From Spirulina sp. SIO3F2 (GTDB lineage: Bacteria > Cyanobacteriota > Cyanobacteriia > Cyanobacteriales > Spirulinaceae), in NCBI GenBank assembly GCA_010672165.1, contig JAAHHN010000054.1, positions 1 through 34,248 on the forward strand: DNA of 34,248 nucleotides. Reading direction: 5' to 3'. The notes under the pieces were generated by a model, which was not told the DNA's origin, did not search any database, and saw only the letters and a program-made list of their open reading frames with translations. The translations under genes and the position numbers were made by a program. Below, piece after piece: positions 9,201 through 17,144 of this stretch (position 1 is the first letter of the stretch; the number at the start of each line of letters is the position of its first letter).

Positions 9201-9931
9201 AATTTCTATCCATTGCCAGCCATGAATTGCGAACACCACTGACGTCGATCCGAGGCGCATTGGGTCTATTGGTTAGCGGCAAGCTGGGTAAATTTACGGA
9301 GCAAGGCCAGAATATGGTGGAAATTGCGGTCAATAATACGGAGCGTTTAATGCGTTTGCTCGATGACATTCTTGATCTAGAACGGATTGAGGCAGGACGT
9401 ATTACGATTGCGAAACAGCGTTGTAATGCGATTGATCTTATTTTGCAGTCAGCTCAAGCGATGGAAGCCTTTGCTGCGGAGCAAAAAATAACCTTGAGCT
9501 TAGAGGCAAATCAACAACTCTTTTCTTGCATTTCCACGCTCAAAGAACCGCAATCTTGGACAGCTCCGCCACAAATTACCACTTGGGCAGATACTGATCA
9601 AATTCTCCGCACCCTGCTCAATCTGATTAGTAATGCCATTAAATTCTCAGAGCCAGGGCAATCGGTTTGGGTAGGGGTTGAACAAATGCCAGATTCAGTC
9701 CAATTTTATGTCCGCGATCGCGGTCGTGGTATTCCCGCGGATAAGTTAGAAAGTATTTTTGGTCGATTCCAACAAGTGGATGCCTCGGATTCTCGGGAAA
9801 AAGGAGGAACGGGTTTGGGCTTGGCAATTTGCCAAGAAATTGTTCGACACCACGGTGGCAAAATTTGGGTTGATAGTGTGTTGGGTCGTGGGAGTACCTT
9901 TTGTTTTTTACTGCCCAACCAAGTCCCATAA
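6272..9931 (+). CDS. Multi-sensor histidine kinase: REC, five PAS, GAF, HisKA, HATPase
   Basis: This 1219-residue soluble kinase has several domains in order. An N-terminal receiver (about 12-128) has phosphoacceptor Asp62 and Lys in IPKPFHP. PAS domains start near residues 145, 265, 424, 553 and 875; the first two look like a tandem duplication (MRAIFAAMTDLV versus MRRIFEAMSDLV, each ending WVARDISD). A GAF domain (about 678-840) resembles phytochrome/cyanobacteriochrome GAFs at its end (VVAHQCNHPRHW). However, it has no Cys in the segment before AQLVVPI, so covalent bilin binding is unlikely. HisKA carries His984 in SHELRTPLTS. HATPase has an N box with NLISNAIKF (1117-1125), DRGRGIP and GTGLGLA. 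Helical linkers of the type LEERVAERTLELRKE join the domains. It probably takes input phosphate or signal through REC and passes phosphate to an unlinked regulator. The divergent HisKA-EAL gene shares its HisKA sequence. Confidence 0.95.
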   Translation: MNISHHYQSTPGDILVVDDTPANLKVLQELLIADGHQVRAARDAQSALRAIARNAPELVLLDVMMPEMDGFELCQQLKRNATTQSIPVIFITALNSPADKARAFEVGGADYIPKPFHPLEVCARVRHHLGHRRTQVALESSEQQMRAIFAAMTDLVVIRDRQGHCLKVAPTQATQELASEQELLSSPLEALVSSADVEPLQHAIQAALDQQRTQKIQYQRLNTNHKTWFDARLSPLTADTVVWVARDISDHKTIEQKLQRNEQEMRRIFEAMSDLVLAITPTHQDIQVMPTRYVQVVDTAHEVITATFEKIFGEIAQPRFHAIIAQVLETQIPQSLEYCVQTENGRFWFSVSISVLSEDTVLWVARDISDRIIAEQELQRLANELEQRVNERTAQLQAVNTDLRNEINERRLAQTRWEQSELRFHVAVDNLPDLFVIYDRNLCYQFVNQRTVKILGRTAGEMLGQSDVELFPPAICREYLPLLEQTAQTAQIQSRECYIIVPEQGLMTFVVTYVPLLNNKGQLEQILGIAHDITERKRSEQALNHAKEQLQTVIDAVPGFVSWIGTLNNVEEVQAQPQFYYLGVNRQLAQTYQLSPKDFIGQPLGFLNLGDQFVQFLQQLFTQSEIKTHSEVISTSLQGETRSYLVMAQKYNSATAAVTVGIDISDRIEMEKRLQQSYERSQLLSELTLKVRQSLEIDEIVYTTVWELQHLLHADRVALIQFPDAGQSQVIQEVGLPGLSRLQAGNSHLLMTNTELEIHDFIAIDDTWTAANISHEEAQAYEKFEIRAQLVVPIFIQQTLWGAVVAHQCNHPRHWESEEIDLLLSLADQIGIALTQAQLLNNLEERVAERTLELRKEVAERTRAEKALRTSQIQFQRIIHSSTYGIVICNTHGEIQFANPAALKLFGRSSSELLGFNLGIPIEHQEQTEISLLPANGNASRTVEMRSGRIHWQEQPAYLISLMDITERKMIDQMKDEFLSIASHELRTPLTSIRGALGLLVSGKLGKFTEQGQNMVEIAVNNTERLMRLLDDILDLERIEAGRITIAKQRCNAIDLILQSAQAMEAFAAEQKITLSLEANQQLFSCISTLKEPQSWTAPPQITTWADTDQILRTLLNLISNAIKFSEPGQSVWVGVEQMPDSVQFYVRDRGRGIPADKLESIFGRFQQVDASDSREKGGTGLGLAICQEIVRHHGGKIWVDSVLGRGSTFCFLLPNQVP

Positions 9932-9965
9932 AAAAAACAATGCCCCTCCTGCTTCCACACCCTAA

Positions 9966-10859
9966 ATGCTGACCTATTTCAACCGTCCTGAATACCTCTT
10001 GCAACCCCGCCAGATTATCCGACGCTGGCGGCGATCGCCCCACCAAACCCTCTCAACGCCACAAACCCTCCATTTACCCTGGGGTTATCCCCTCCGCATT
10101 GTGCCCCATCCGGATAATAAAGTGGAATGGTCATTGTGGATCATGGGAATTTATGATTTAGCCCTTAGCGAAGCCTTATGGCGACTGACAGATCCGGATG
10201 AAATGGCTCTAGATATTGGAGCGAATATTGGGTATATGACCAGCTTGTTCGCGGCTAAAGTGGGGCCAAGAGGGCAGGTGATTGCCTTTGAACCGAATCC
10301 TGATATTTATACTGAACTTCAGTACAACTGTGGATCACTTGCAGCGGTAGAATTACGAGCGATCGCCCTAGCGGATACCGCTGGAGTCGCAACGCTTCGG
10401 GTTCCCAAGCACAATCATGGCGAAGCGTCACTACTATTCGGTCATGATCCCCACCCCGAAGCTACTCTAAAAAAACATCAGGTGACGGTTGATACCCTAA
10501 CTCAGCAACTCGAAGCCCAAACCCAAGTGGGGGTTCTCAAAATTGATATCGAGGGTTATGAATTAGCTGCATTTGCTGGGGCAGAACCCTTGTTGGCGCA
10601 GGGGCGGATTCGAGATATTCTCTATGAGCAACACGAAGGTTATCCCAGTCCTGCCAGCACCTTTTTAGAAGCTCAGGGCTATCAAGTATTCCGACTCTGG
10701 AAAGGTTTTTGGCGACCATTACTGCTACCCGCTGATTATCCCCAGATTCACCCCTGGGAACCGCCAAATTATCTGGCAACTCGCGCCCCTGAACGGGCCC
10801 AGAAACGGTTGCGATCGCGGGGGTGGCAAGTGCTCCGTAAGGAGAAAGGAGCAGGGTGA
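9966..10859 (+). CDS. FkbM-family SAM-dependent methyltransferase
   Basis: This 297-residue protein has the FkbM motifs. They are LDIGANIGYMT (82-92, SAM motif I), VIAFEPNP (105-112, acidic ribose-binding loop) and VLKIDIEGYE (190-199). The family mostly methylates hydroxyl groups of sugars, polyketides or other small molecules. It begins at an ATG 34 bp after the kinase stop, so it may be read through from that gene. The next gene, a YdcF-like membrane protein, suggests a link to envelope glycan metabolism, but this is inference. The Arg-rich N-terminus (IIRRWRRS) is not a signal peptide. Confidence 0.9.
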   Translation: MLTYFNRPEYLLQPRQIIRRWRRSPHQTLSTPQTLHLPWGYPLRIVPHPDNKVEWSLWIMGIYDLALSEALWRLTDPDEMALDIGANIGYMTSLFAAKVGPRGQVIAFEPNPDIYTELQYNCGSLAAVELRAIALADTAGVATLRVPKHNHGEASLLFGHDPHPEATLKKHQVTVDTLTQQLEAQTQVGVLKIDIEGYELAAFAGAEPLLAQGRIRDILYEQHEGYPSPASTFLEAQGYQVFRLWKGFWRPLLLPADYPQIHPWEPPNYLATRAPERAQKRLRSRGWQVLRKEKGAG

Positions 10860-10962
10860 GCAGTGGGGAGAAGATTGAACGAGCGCGAACCGTCACACAG
10901 GCGTCCTGCGGGTTTTGGCTACCATCGTTTTAAACAACACGCTCCTCATCACTGTAATCTCT

Positions 10963-11574
10963 ATGACTCCAAACTTCTGGCGACGAACTCGGCGATGGCT
11001 AGGCTGGATTAGTCTCGCTCTCTTGGCGTTGGTCATGTCTATAGTGGGCACGATTGGCGGACATTTGATGTGGGTACAAAACCAAGCCCCCAATCCCATG
11101 GCCATTGTGGTCTTAGGCGGGGATTTTGAGCGGGAATATTTCGCAGCGGATTTTGCCCAAAACTATCCTCAACTCCCCGTGGTGATTTCCTCAGGAATGC
11201 CCGAGCCCAAGTCCCGGCAATTTTTTGCACAGGTCGGGGTTGGGGGCGATCGCCTTGTCTATGACCATCAAGCTGTGGATACCCTCACCAACTTCACAAC
11301 CTTGCTGCCCCAGTTACAAGCGACTCAGATTCGCCATGTCTATGTGATCACCTCAGATTTCCACCGGGCGCGATCGCGCCTCATCGCCTATCTCATCTGG
11401 GGTGCTCATGGCATTGCCTACCAATTCATCGCAATTCCCACCCAAACTCCACCAGAGCCTGGCTGGTTACTCCTTGGGGATATCATTCGAACTGTAGTGT
11501 GGTGGCTCACAGGAGCAGTCCCCACGGCTCACAACGGTTGGATTGCATTTCTGTCTGGATATGTAAATTTCTAA
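10963..11574 (+). CDS. YdcF/ElyC-SanA (DUF218) family membrane-anchored protein
   Basis: This 203-residue protein starts at the ATG at 10963; a TTG 48 bp upstream is less likely. It has a basic N-terminus (RRTRRWLGW), one membrane segment (about 15-38) and then a DUF218 domain. That domain shows AIVVLGGDFEREYFAADF near 48-66, VVISSGMPEP, and YVITSDFHRARSRLIA. Family members such as SanA and ElyC affect the envelope and lipid-linked glycan precursors in other bacteria; the exact activity here is unknown. The domain is predicted to face the periplasm. It follows the FkbM gene by 103 bp. Confidence 0.85.
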   Translation: MTPNFWRRTRRWLGWISLALLALVMSIVGTIGGHLMWVQNQAPNPMAIVVLGGDFEREYFAADFAQNYPQLPVVISSGMPEPKSRQFFAQVGVGGDRLVYDHQAVDTLTNFTTLLPQLQATQIRHVYVITSDFHRARSRLIAYLIWGAHGIAYQFIAIPTQTPPEPGWLLLGDIIRTVVWWLTGAVPTAHNGWIAFLSGYVNF

Positions 11575-11624
11575 GACAAGTTGGCAGTAATGCTCGAAGG
11601 TTTAGTAACAATGAATACAGGAAT

Positions 11625-11647
11625 CTTCAGTTAATCCTCAACTGAAG
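11625..11647. other. Perfect 8-bp stem-loop in leader of the small gene at 11679
   Basis: CTTCAGTT-AATCCTC-AACTGAAG has a perfect 8-bp stem and a 7-base loop. It is 50 bp after the YdcF-like stop and 31 bp before the next ATG. No run of T follows, so a leader hairpin or operator fits better than an intrinsic terminator. Confidence 0.45.
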
Positions 11648-11678
11648 TGCAAGCAATCGCTACGGAGGTCCCGTCCCC

Positions 11679-11909
11679 ATGATCCATTCTGCTGTGCAGC
11701 CTCAGCTCCAAACCACATCTGCATCGGCTAATCTTTGTATTCCTGATCTCAATTACACCCGCACCTCTTGGGTTAAACTACACCATCTCCCCAACCCGTA
11801 TAGCTTCGATGAAGCACTCCTCCTCTGCCAAGAGTCAGCTGAGCAATGGCGGGCGTGGGTGCCTGATCATGGTGAAATTATGCTCCATCACTCTGAATTT
11901 TATTGTTGA
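11679..11909 (+). CDS. Small conserved hypothetical protein (76 aa)
   Basis: This 76-residue product is supported by a strong ribosome site (GGAGGT at 11664-11669, 9 bases before the ATG). It has a compact C-terminal part, NPYSFDEALLLCQESAEQW, then RAWVPDHGEIMLHH, reading like a real helix-then-strand small protein. I do not recognise a named family. It ends with EFYC. It is followed by a GC-rich inverted repeat and then carA, so it is probably a single-gene unit. There is no signal peptide or membrane segment. Confidence 0.65.
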   Translation: MIHSAVQPQLQTTSASANLCIPDLNYTRTSWVKLHHLPNPYSFDEALLLCQESAEQWRAWVPDHGEIMLHHSEFYC

Positions 11910-11923
11910 GCGTTTAATTGATG

Positions 11924-11959
11924 GGGTTGGGGTGGGTCTCGCCAAATCCCATCCAACCC
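11924..11959 (+). terminator. GC-rich hairpin after the 76-aa gene, possible terminator
   Basis: GGGTTGG-gg-TGGG is followed after 11 bases by CCCA-t-CCAACCC. This pairs as two helices of 4 and 7 bp with a small internal bulge. It starts 14 bp after the stop at 11909. No good T tract follows, so efficiency is uncertain. Confidence 0.4.
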
Positions 11960-12052
11960 AAACAAATTCAAAATTTTGCACCCTAAACTACGGAAGGGGC
12001 GGACTCAGGCTGCTACAGTTGAAAACTGGCTGAGTTAACGCAACCCTATCCT

Positions 12053-13195
12053 ATGCCCATTTCTCGCTCGACCCCTGCACTATTAGTTTTAGCTGACGGC
12101 TCAACCTACCATGGTTTCTCCTTTGGCGCACCTGGCACAGCCATTGGAGAAGTGGTTTTTAACACTGGTATGACGGGCTATCAAGAGGTGCTCACCGATC
12201 CCAGCTACTGTGGTCAAATTATGACCTTTACATACCCTGAGCTGGGGAATACGGGTGTGAATCCCGATGATGAAGAATCGGAGCGGCCACAGATTCGAGC
12301 GGTCATTGCCCGGAATATTTGCACTCGTCCGAGTAATTGGCGTTCGACTCAATCGTTGCCTGATTATCTTAAGCAACACCAAATCCCTGGTATCTATGGC
12401 ATTGATACCCGGACACTAACGCGTAAGTTGCGATCGCTGGGGGCAATGAACGGCGGTATTTCCACCGAGATCCTTGACCCAGAGGATCTCTTACGTCAAG
12501 TGGCGATGGCGCCTTCAATGACAGGTCAAAATCTGGTCACGGCCGTCACCACATCAACCACCTACGAATGGAACCAGCAAACGGATGCAACCTGGGCATT
12601 CAACACAACAACCAGTGAGCCAGAAGAGTTAACCGTTGTCGCGATCGACTTTGGTGTCAAGCGGAATATCCTCAAACGGCTGGCAAGCTATGGCTGCCGT
12701 GTGGTGGTGGTTCCTGCCCATGCCAGTGCTGACGAAATCCTTAACCATCAGCCCGATGGCATCTTTCTCTCCAACGGCCCAGGTGATCCCGCTGCCGTTA
12801 CCGAAGGGATTACTACCGTCACCGAATTACTGGGTGCTCACAAACCGATGTTTGGCATTTGTATGGGCCATCAAATCCTTGGTCAAGCGCTGGGAGCCCA
12901 AACCTTTAAGCTCAAATTTGGGCATCGCGGCCTAAACCATCCCTGTGGTCTTAAGCGGCAAGTCGAAATTACGAGTCAAAATCATGGCTTCGCTCTGACC
13001 GCAGATTCACTCGATGAGACAGTAGAAGTCACCCATCTCAACCTGAATGATCAGACTGTGGCTGGTTTGCGTCATAAAACCTTACCTTATTTCTCAGTGC
13101 AATATCACCCTGAAGCCAGTCCTGGCCCCCATGATGCCGATTATCTTTTTGGCCGATTTGTGGACTTGATGCGTAACCATAAGGTCAGGGAATAA
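12053..13195 (+). CDS. carA: Carbamoyl-phosphate synthase small (glutaminase) subunit
   Basis: This 380-residue protein hydrolyses glutamine and supplies ammonia to CarB for carbamoyl phosphate, the entry to arginine and pyrimidine synthesis. The N-terminal CarA domain has [29 protein letters not shown]. The C-terminal class I glutamine amidotransferase has the nucleophile Cys270 in [15 protein letters not shown] and the His/Glu pair in [12 protein letters not shown]. Length is normal. The ATG at 12053 has no obvious Shine-Dalgarno site. carB is not adjacent, as is common in cyanobacteria. Confidence 0.97.
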   Translation: MPISRSTPALLVLADGSTYHGFSFGAPGTAIGEVVFNTGMTGYQEVLTDPSYCGQIMTFTYPELGNTGVNPDDEESERPQIRAVIARNICTRPSNWRSTQSLPDYLKQHQIPGIYGIDTRTLTRKLRSLGAMNGGISTEILDPEDLLRQVAMAPSMTGQNLVTAVTTSTTYEWNQQTDATWAFNTTTSEPEELTVVAIDFGVKRNILKRLASYGCRVVVVPAHASADEILNHQPDGIFLSNGPGDPAAVTEGITTVTELLGAHKPMFGICMGHQILGQALGAQTFKLKFGHRGLNHPCGLKRQVEITSQNHGFALTADSLDETVEVTHLNLNDQTVAGLRHKTLPYFSVQYHPEASPGPHDADYLFGRFVDLMRNHKVRE

Positions 13196-13264
13196 AGTAA
13201 GAAAAGCCCCACCCTGCTATACTAATGGACTGATCTGTGACGCATTTAGGGGAGGGTAAAGACA

Positions 13265-13633
13265 TTGCCTGAACAACTTAACTTGACCGTTAGCTTACGG
13301 GGCACAATCGAAATCAAAGACAATTGCCAGATTTTTCGGTTAACGGGTCTATTGGATGCGTTTTCTGAACCCACCTTTCGTAAGGTTATTGGCAATTACA
13401 TTGATAATGGCCCCAAAAACATCATTTTGGTTTTGGCACAGATTGATTTTGTCGATAGTTCAGGTCTAGGCGCTTTAGTGCAACTGGTCAAACAGGCTCA
13501 AACGGCTGGAGGCACGGTGCAGATGGTCTCTAATCCTCGCGTCACGCAAACTGTTAAGCTGGTTCGCCTTGAGAAGTTTCTCTCCTTACAACCCTCTCTA
13601 GACGCTGCCCTAGAAAATTTAAAGGCATCGTGA
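13265..13633 (+). CDS. STAS-domain anti-sigma factor antagonist
   Basis: This 122-residue STAS protein has the phosphorylatable serine motif FVDSSGLGALVQLV (Ser65/Ser66), as in SpoIIAA/RsbV-type switches. It starts at TTG 13265; GGAGGG at 13251-13256, 8 bases upstream, decides this start because no ATG is suitably placed. TATACT at about 13218 could be a -10 hexamer. The partner kinase and phosphatase are not in the window. The following Mini-RNase III gene is on the same strand 73 bp away. Confidence 0.9.
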   Translation: MPEQLNLTVSLRGTIEIKDNCQIFRLTGLLDAFSEPTFRKVIGNYIDNGPKNIILVLAQIDFVDSSGLGALVQLVKQAQTAGGTVQMVSNPRVTQTVKLVRLEKFLSLQPSLDAALENLKAS

Positions 13634-13706
13634 GTACGGTGGTGAGCCCAGCTAACAACCAGAGTAATCCATTGGCGGCGGATATTCAGCATGGGGATAA
13701 TCACCT

Positions 13707-14180
13707 GTGACGGAGTCAATTCCTAGACCCGCGATCGCGCAATGGGCCAACCACCAGCTTTTGTCGGTTTCCACAGATCTTCCCTCAGGGTGTCAGCCTG
13801 AATGCCTCTCTCCCACAGCTTTAGCTTATCTCGGAGATAGCGTGTATGAACTTTATGTACGTTTGGCTCATCTCTTTCCCCCCCGACGCATTGTTGACTA
13901 CCATCAGCAAGTGGTGGCTCAGGTTCGTGCTGAACGGCAAGCGCAATATCTAGACTGTCTCCGTGCCCACCTTACACCCCAAGAGGAAGATATTGTCCGT
14001 CGTGGTCGCAATGCGACAACGCGATGCCCTGCTCGCCTTGACCCCCAAATTTATCAACAGGCAAGTGGTTTTGAAACCTTAATAGGCTATTTATATTTGT
14101 GCGATCGCGCCCGTTTACACCAACTGTTGAGTTTGGTGTTTAGCGAAGCAGATGAGAGCAGAGGAATGGATAAAGCATAA
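13707..14180 (+). CDS. mrnC: Mini-ribonuclease 3
   Basis: This 157-residue protein is a compact RNase III-type catalytic domain without the dsRNA-binding domain. ALAYLGDSVYELYVR (38-52) carries the catalytic Asp44 and Glu48 positions, and GFETLIGYLYL matches the second catalytic block. Mini-III matures 23S rRNA in Bacillus, and cyanobacterial homologues also act on 23S rRNA. It starts at GTG 13707, while a nearby ATG at 13691 is out of frame. The rRNA methyltransferase 70 bp downstream gives the pair a shared 23S rRNA theme. Confidence 0.93.
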   Translation: MTESIPRPAIAQWANHQLLSVSTDLPSGCQPECLSPTALAYLGDSVYELYVRLAHLFPPRRIVDYHQQVVAQVRAERQAQYLDCLRAHLTPQEEDIVRRGRNATTRCPARLDPQIYQQASGFETLIGYLYLCDRARLHQLLSLVFSEADESRGMDKA

Positions 14181-14250
14181 GCCACCGTGGCTATTCCTCT
14201 GATTAGATTAAACGTTTTAGTTTCTCCCCCTCACTAATAATCACCGACTT

Positions 14251-15039
14251 ATGTCCTCACGCGATGACTTAATTTACGGTCGCCATTCTGTGTTGGCGGC
14301 TCTGAAAAGCGATCGCCCCCCCCAACGAGTTTGGCTCACAACCAAGACCCGTCAAGATAGCCGTTTTGGCCCCCTCCTCAAAATCCTCAAGTCCCAAGGA
14401 ACTGTCGTCGATGAAGTCTCAATGCAGCGTTTGGATCAAATGACCCAAGGGGGTAACCATCAAGGAATTGCCGTACAAGTCGCCCCCTACGCCTATTGGG
14501 ATTTAGAAACCCTCTTGAGCCATGCCGCAGAGCAAACAGAAGCGCCTGTCCTTGTCGTGGCTGAAGGGATTAACGATCCCCATAACCTGGGGGCAATCAT
14601 TCGTACAGCTGAGGCGATAGGAACCCAGGGAATCATCATCCCCCAGCGCCGCGCCGCAGGCATCACCTCAACTGTGATGAAGGTTGCCGCGGGGGCGTTG
14701 AGTCATCTGCCTGTGGCCCGGGTTGTGAATTTACAGCGGGCTTTGGTTCAGCTCAAGCAGTGGGGCTATTGGCTCTATGGCACTGCGGCTGAAGCAGATA
14801 CTACCCTACCTCAAACAGATTTTAGTGGTGCGATCGCCCTCGTAATTGGTGCAGAAGCAGAGGGAATCAGTCGCCTAACGCGGGAGAATTGTGATGTACT
14901 GGTTTCCATTCCAATCTCTGGGCAGGTTCCAAGCCTCAACGCATCAGTCGCCACTGCCATGGTTTTGTATGAAGTCTTCCGTCAACGACAATTTAAAGCA
15001 TGCTCAGAGCAAGAGGATTCCCTCAAACCAAGAGAGTGA
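14251..15039 (+). CDS. rlmB: RlmB/TrmH-type 23S rRNA (guanosine-2'-O-)-methyltransferase
   Basis: This 262-residue SPOUT methyltransferase has an N-terminal substrate-binding domain beginning [14 protein letters not shown]. Its SPOUT core has motif 1 at [15 protein letters not shown], motif 2 at [15 protein letters not shown] and motif 3 at [20 protein letters not shown]. Family members methylate the 2'-O of a guanosine in 23S rRNA (Gm2251 in E. coli). ATG 14251 fits the family. It follows mrnC on the same strand. The exact target nucleotide is inferred, since TrmH-type paralogues look alike. Confidence 0.9.
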   Translation: MSSRDDLIYGRHSVLAALKSDRPPQRVWLTTKTRQDSRFGPLLKILKSQGTVVDEVSMQRLDQMTQGGNHQGIAVQVAPYAYWDLETLLSHAAEQTEAPVLVVAEGINDPHNLGAIIRTAEAIGTQGIIIPQRRAAGITSTVMKVAAGALSHLPVARVVNLQRALVQLKQWGYWLYGTAAEADTTLPQTDFSGAIALVIGAEAEGISRLTRENCDVLVSIPISGQVPSLNASVATAMVLYEVFRQRQFKACSEQEDSLKPRE

Positions 15040-15210
15040 CTGCGTTAGGTGCATTTCACATCAGTCAAAATCCAGAAACTGTGTCATAAGAGACTTTCAA
15101 AAAATCAGCAGACAGAGTATAAAGTAAAGGAAATCGAAAATGTTAAATAATGTAAACGCGAGTAATTGTTCTGCCTTGCGATTTAAAACTGGCGCGCGCT
15201 TTGGAAAAAT

Positions 15211-15495
15211 ATGAATGAAATTTGGCTTAAATTCTTAGAGGCAACAGGCAAAGCCTTTTGGGTTGAAGTAAAAACAACGACTCCGTCTTGTACCTACTAC
15301 TTTGGCCCTTTTGCCAATTCTCCAGATGCGGAGATCGCCATCCCCGGTTATGTTGAAGATCTCACTGAAGAAGGAGCACAGGGGATTCAAACTCAAGTTC
15401 GGCAAATGAAGCCTGAGGCCTTGACCATTGAGCATTCATTGGGGGAAATGAGTGACCACGAGGTAAGCCCCATCCTGCGTGGTCAACTCTCCTAA
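15211..15495 (+). CDS. DUF1816 protein
   Basis: This 94-residue protein has the DUF1816 pattern: FWVEVKTTTPSCTYYFGPF, then IPGYVEDLTEEGAQGI and PEALTI. The domain is restricted largely to cyanobacteria and its function is not established. The C-terminal about 20 residues are charged and may be disordered. A 171-bp AT-rich leader precedes it, with TATAAA near 15118 as a possible -10. A stem-loop 22 bp after the stop likely ends the transcript. Confidence 0.85.
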   Translation: MNEIWLKFLEATGKAFWVEVKTTTPSCTYYFGPFANSPDAEIAIPGYVEDLTEEGAQGIQTQVRQMKPEALTIEHSLGEMSDHEVSPILRGQLS

Positions 15496-15517
15496 ACAGG
15501 ATTGTGGGCAATCTGGT

Positions 15518-15549
15518 AACAGGCGATCTAGGTTTTAAGATCGCTTGTT
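15518..15549 (+). terminator. Stem-loop after DUF1816, probable terminator
   Basis: AACAGGCGATCT and AGATCGCTTGTT pair as 12 bp with one G-T wobble, separated by 8 bases. It lies 22 bp after the DUF1816 stop and only a short T tract follows. It opens a 411-bp gene-free stretch (15496-15906) that also holds the palindrome at 15606 and a hairpin at 15819; the rest shows nothing I recognise. Confidence 0.55.
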
Positions 15550-15605
15550 TAACCCAGACAAAATAGTCCATTCAGGTTGTTAAATTGAGCAGTGTTGGAT
15601 TCTCC

Positions 15606-15620
15606 CTAAGCAATGCTTAA
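15606..15620. promoter_or_regulatory. CTAAGC-AAT-GCTTAA palindrome, LysR-box-like
   Basis: This is an imperfect copy of the site at 6110-6124, with a T-N11-A core. It lies between the 3' ends of DUF1816 and rbcR, an unusual place for an operator, which lowers the regulatory confidence. Confidence 0.3.
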
Positions 15621-15818
15621 GTAGGTCGGGGGAGAAAAGGTTACTTGTGTCAAGAAATGTAAATCTTACTACATCCCTTATCAGATGAGAGTTTTGAGTC
15701 CATTTGCAATCAGAAATATAGTTGATTATTTCAAGGCTGACCTACTTATCTTGAAACCTGCTCACCAATAACTCCCCACAGTGGTCGCAGCATTAATCTT
15801 TTAACATATCCGTAATTG

Positions 15819-15833
15819 CAGGCATCTTGCCTG
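15819..15833. other. Small perfect hairpin CAGGCA-TCT-TGCCTG after rbcR
   Basis: This is a perfect 6-bp stem with a 3-base loop, 74 bp past the rbcR stop on that gene's strand. It may act as an rbcR terminator, although no T tract follows on the reverse strand. Confidence 0.35.
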
Positions 15834-15906
15834 TTATAGACCTATATCATTATCATTTCGGACACATCTCTTTCATGGGAAGATTTTAGATGCTCTCGCA
15901 CTCAAC

Positions 15907-16905
15907 CTACGAATTGGAAGCCACAGGTGTCGGCTCGGTGGGACCACTATCAATGGGCACACTGTCAAACAAGGTGAAGTGGGGCTGAGTTGAGAATTCC
16001 GGGAGGATTTCCTGGACGAACGCTTCAGCTGCCTTAGATCGATAACGGTTGGGATTAATGATCACAGAAAGGTTGCGTTTAACCAGTACTCCCTCAATCG
16101 TGGGACGATGCAACACGTTCATTTGCAATTCCTTTTCAATTGCTGAGATGGACACAAAGGCAGCCCCTAGTCCAGACTGCACAGCATTCTTAATTGCCTC
16201 AATCGAGTTCAACTCCATTTCGATCTTCAGGCGTTTGGGATCGATCGCAGCTCGGGTGAGCACCTGATCAATCACTTTACGGATTGTGGACTGGGAATCG
16301 AGTGCGATAAAACTGAGCTTATAGAGATCTTCCCGTTGAATGGTATCGACTTGGGCTAGAGCATGAGCGACAGGGAGGACAAGCGCCAGTTCATCCTCTG
16401 CATAGGAGCGAATATGCAGTGTATCCTGTAATTCAGCTGGCACTTCCCCACCAATAATAGCCAAGTCCACATGACCATTGGCCACACTCCACGATGTTCG
16501 TCGCGTTGAATGGACTTGCAGCTGAACCGAGACATCAGGATATCGTTTTCGGAACTGACCAATCATCCGAGGAAGCAAATACGTGCCGGTGGTTTGTGAT
16601 GCACCAACAATCAAAGTCCCGCCCTGCAAATTTTGTAGGTCTTCGATCGCCCGACAGGTTTCTTGGCAAAGGCTGAGAATTTTCTCTCCGTAATTGAGTA
16701 GCAGATGTCCTGCTTCCGTCATCTGCGCCCGTCGTCCCCCCCGATCAAACAGCGGTACATCCATCTGACGTTCTAGATTCTGCACTTGCAAACTCACCGC
16801 TGGTTGTGAGACATACAGACTGTCTGCCGCTCGCTTAAAGCTGCCTTCGGTGGCGATTGCTTTCAGGATGCGCAGTTGATCCAGTGTAAAAGGAATTTCT
16901 GGCAT
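15907..16905 (-). CDS. rbcR: LysR-type regulator of the RbcR/Ycf30 family
   Basis: This 332-residue LysR regulator starts at the ATG at 16905 ([11 protein letters not shown]); a TTG 21 bp upstream is not needed. The N-terminal winged helix (about 5-65) has [20 protein letters not shown], and [20 protein letters not shown] starts the ligand domain. These segments are characteristic of RbcR/Ycf30, which controls RuBisCO and carbon metabolism genes in cyanobacteria and red-type plastids. The C-terminus has a low-complexity tail. It is divergent from the Z-ISO gene; a LysR-box-like site at 17054-17068 in the gap suggests autoregulation. NdhR/CmpR paralogues are the main alternative, but the N-terminal sequence favours RbcR. 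Confidence 0.88.
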   Translation of the reverse strand: MPEIPFTLDQLRILKAIATEGSFKRAADSLYVSQPAVSLQVQNLERQMDVPLFDRGGRRAQMTEAGHLLLNYGEKILSLCQETCRAIEDLQNLQGGTLIVGASQTTGTYLLPRMIGQFRKRYPDVSVQLQVHSTRRTSWSVANGHVDLAIIGGEVPAELQDTLHIRSYAEDELALVLPVAHALAQVDTIQREDLYKLSFIALDSQSTIRKVIDQVLTRAAIDPKRLKIEMELNSIEAIKNAVQSGLGAAFVSISAIEKELQMNVLHRPTIEGVLVKRNLSVIINPNRYRSKAAEAFVQEILPEFSTQPHFTLFDSVPIDSGPTEPTPVASNS

Positions 16906-17053
16906 GGGTTTCAACCCGAGAATCAACAGAGTAGAGGTGTAACATCGCTCTTAGCACTGATTGGTTCTGTTTATAAAGCCAAATTGAGTCGCTAAGAAGG
17001 GTACGCCCTGAGTTTGACAGTATCACACCACGGTAACAACACCCTTTACAATG

Positions 17054-17068
17054 ATTAGCATTGCTTAA
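17054..17068. promoter_or_regulatory. ATTAG-CATTG-CTTAA, candidate RbcR site in rbcR / Z-ISO intergenic region
   Basis: The left arm matches the ATTA(G/A)-N5-(C/T)TAAT form reported for cyanobacterial RbcR, and the right arm matches in part. It is 149 bp upstream of rbcR and 77 bp upstream of the Z-ISO ATG. Its reverse complement, TTAAGCAATGCTAAT, resembles the palindromes at 6110 and 15606. Confidence 0.4.
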
Positions 17069-17144
17069 CTTAAATGCAGCTACGACATGTGAGCCTGCTT
17101 TTTGTTACAAAACATCAACTTATTCTCACGTCGGACTGATTCAG

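Noticed and set aside
11809-12033. A 74-codon frame overlapping the 76-residue gene
   Set aside because: It lies in another frame across the stop of a gene with a strong ribosome site and includes the hairpin region.
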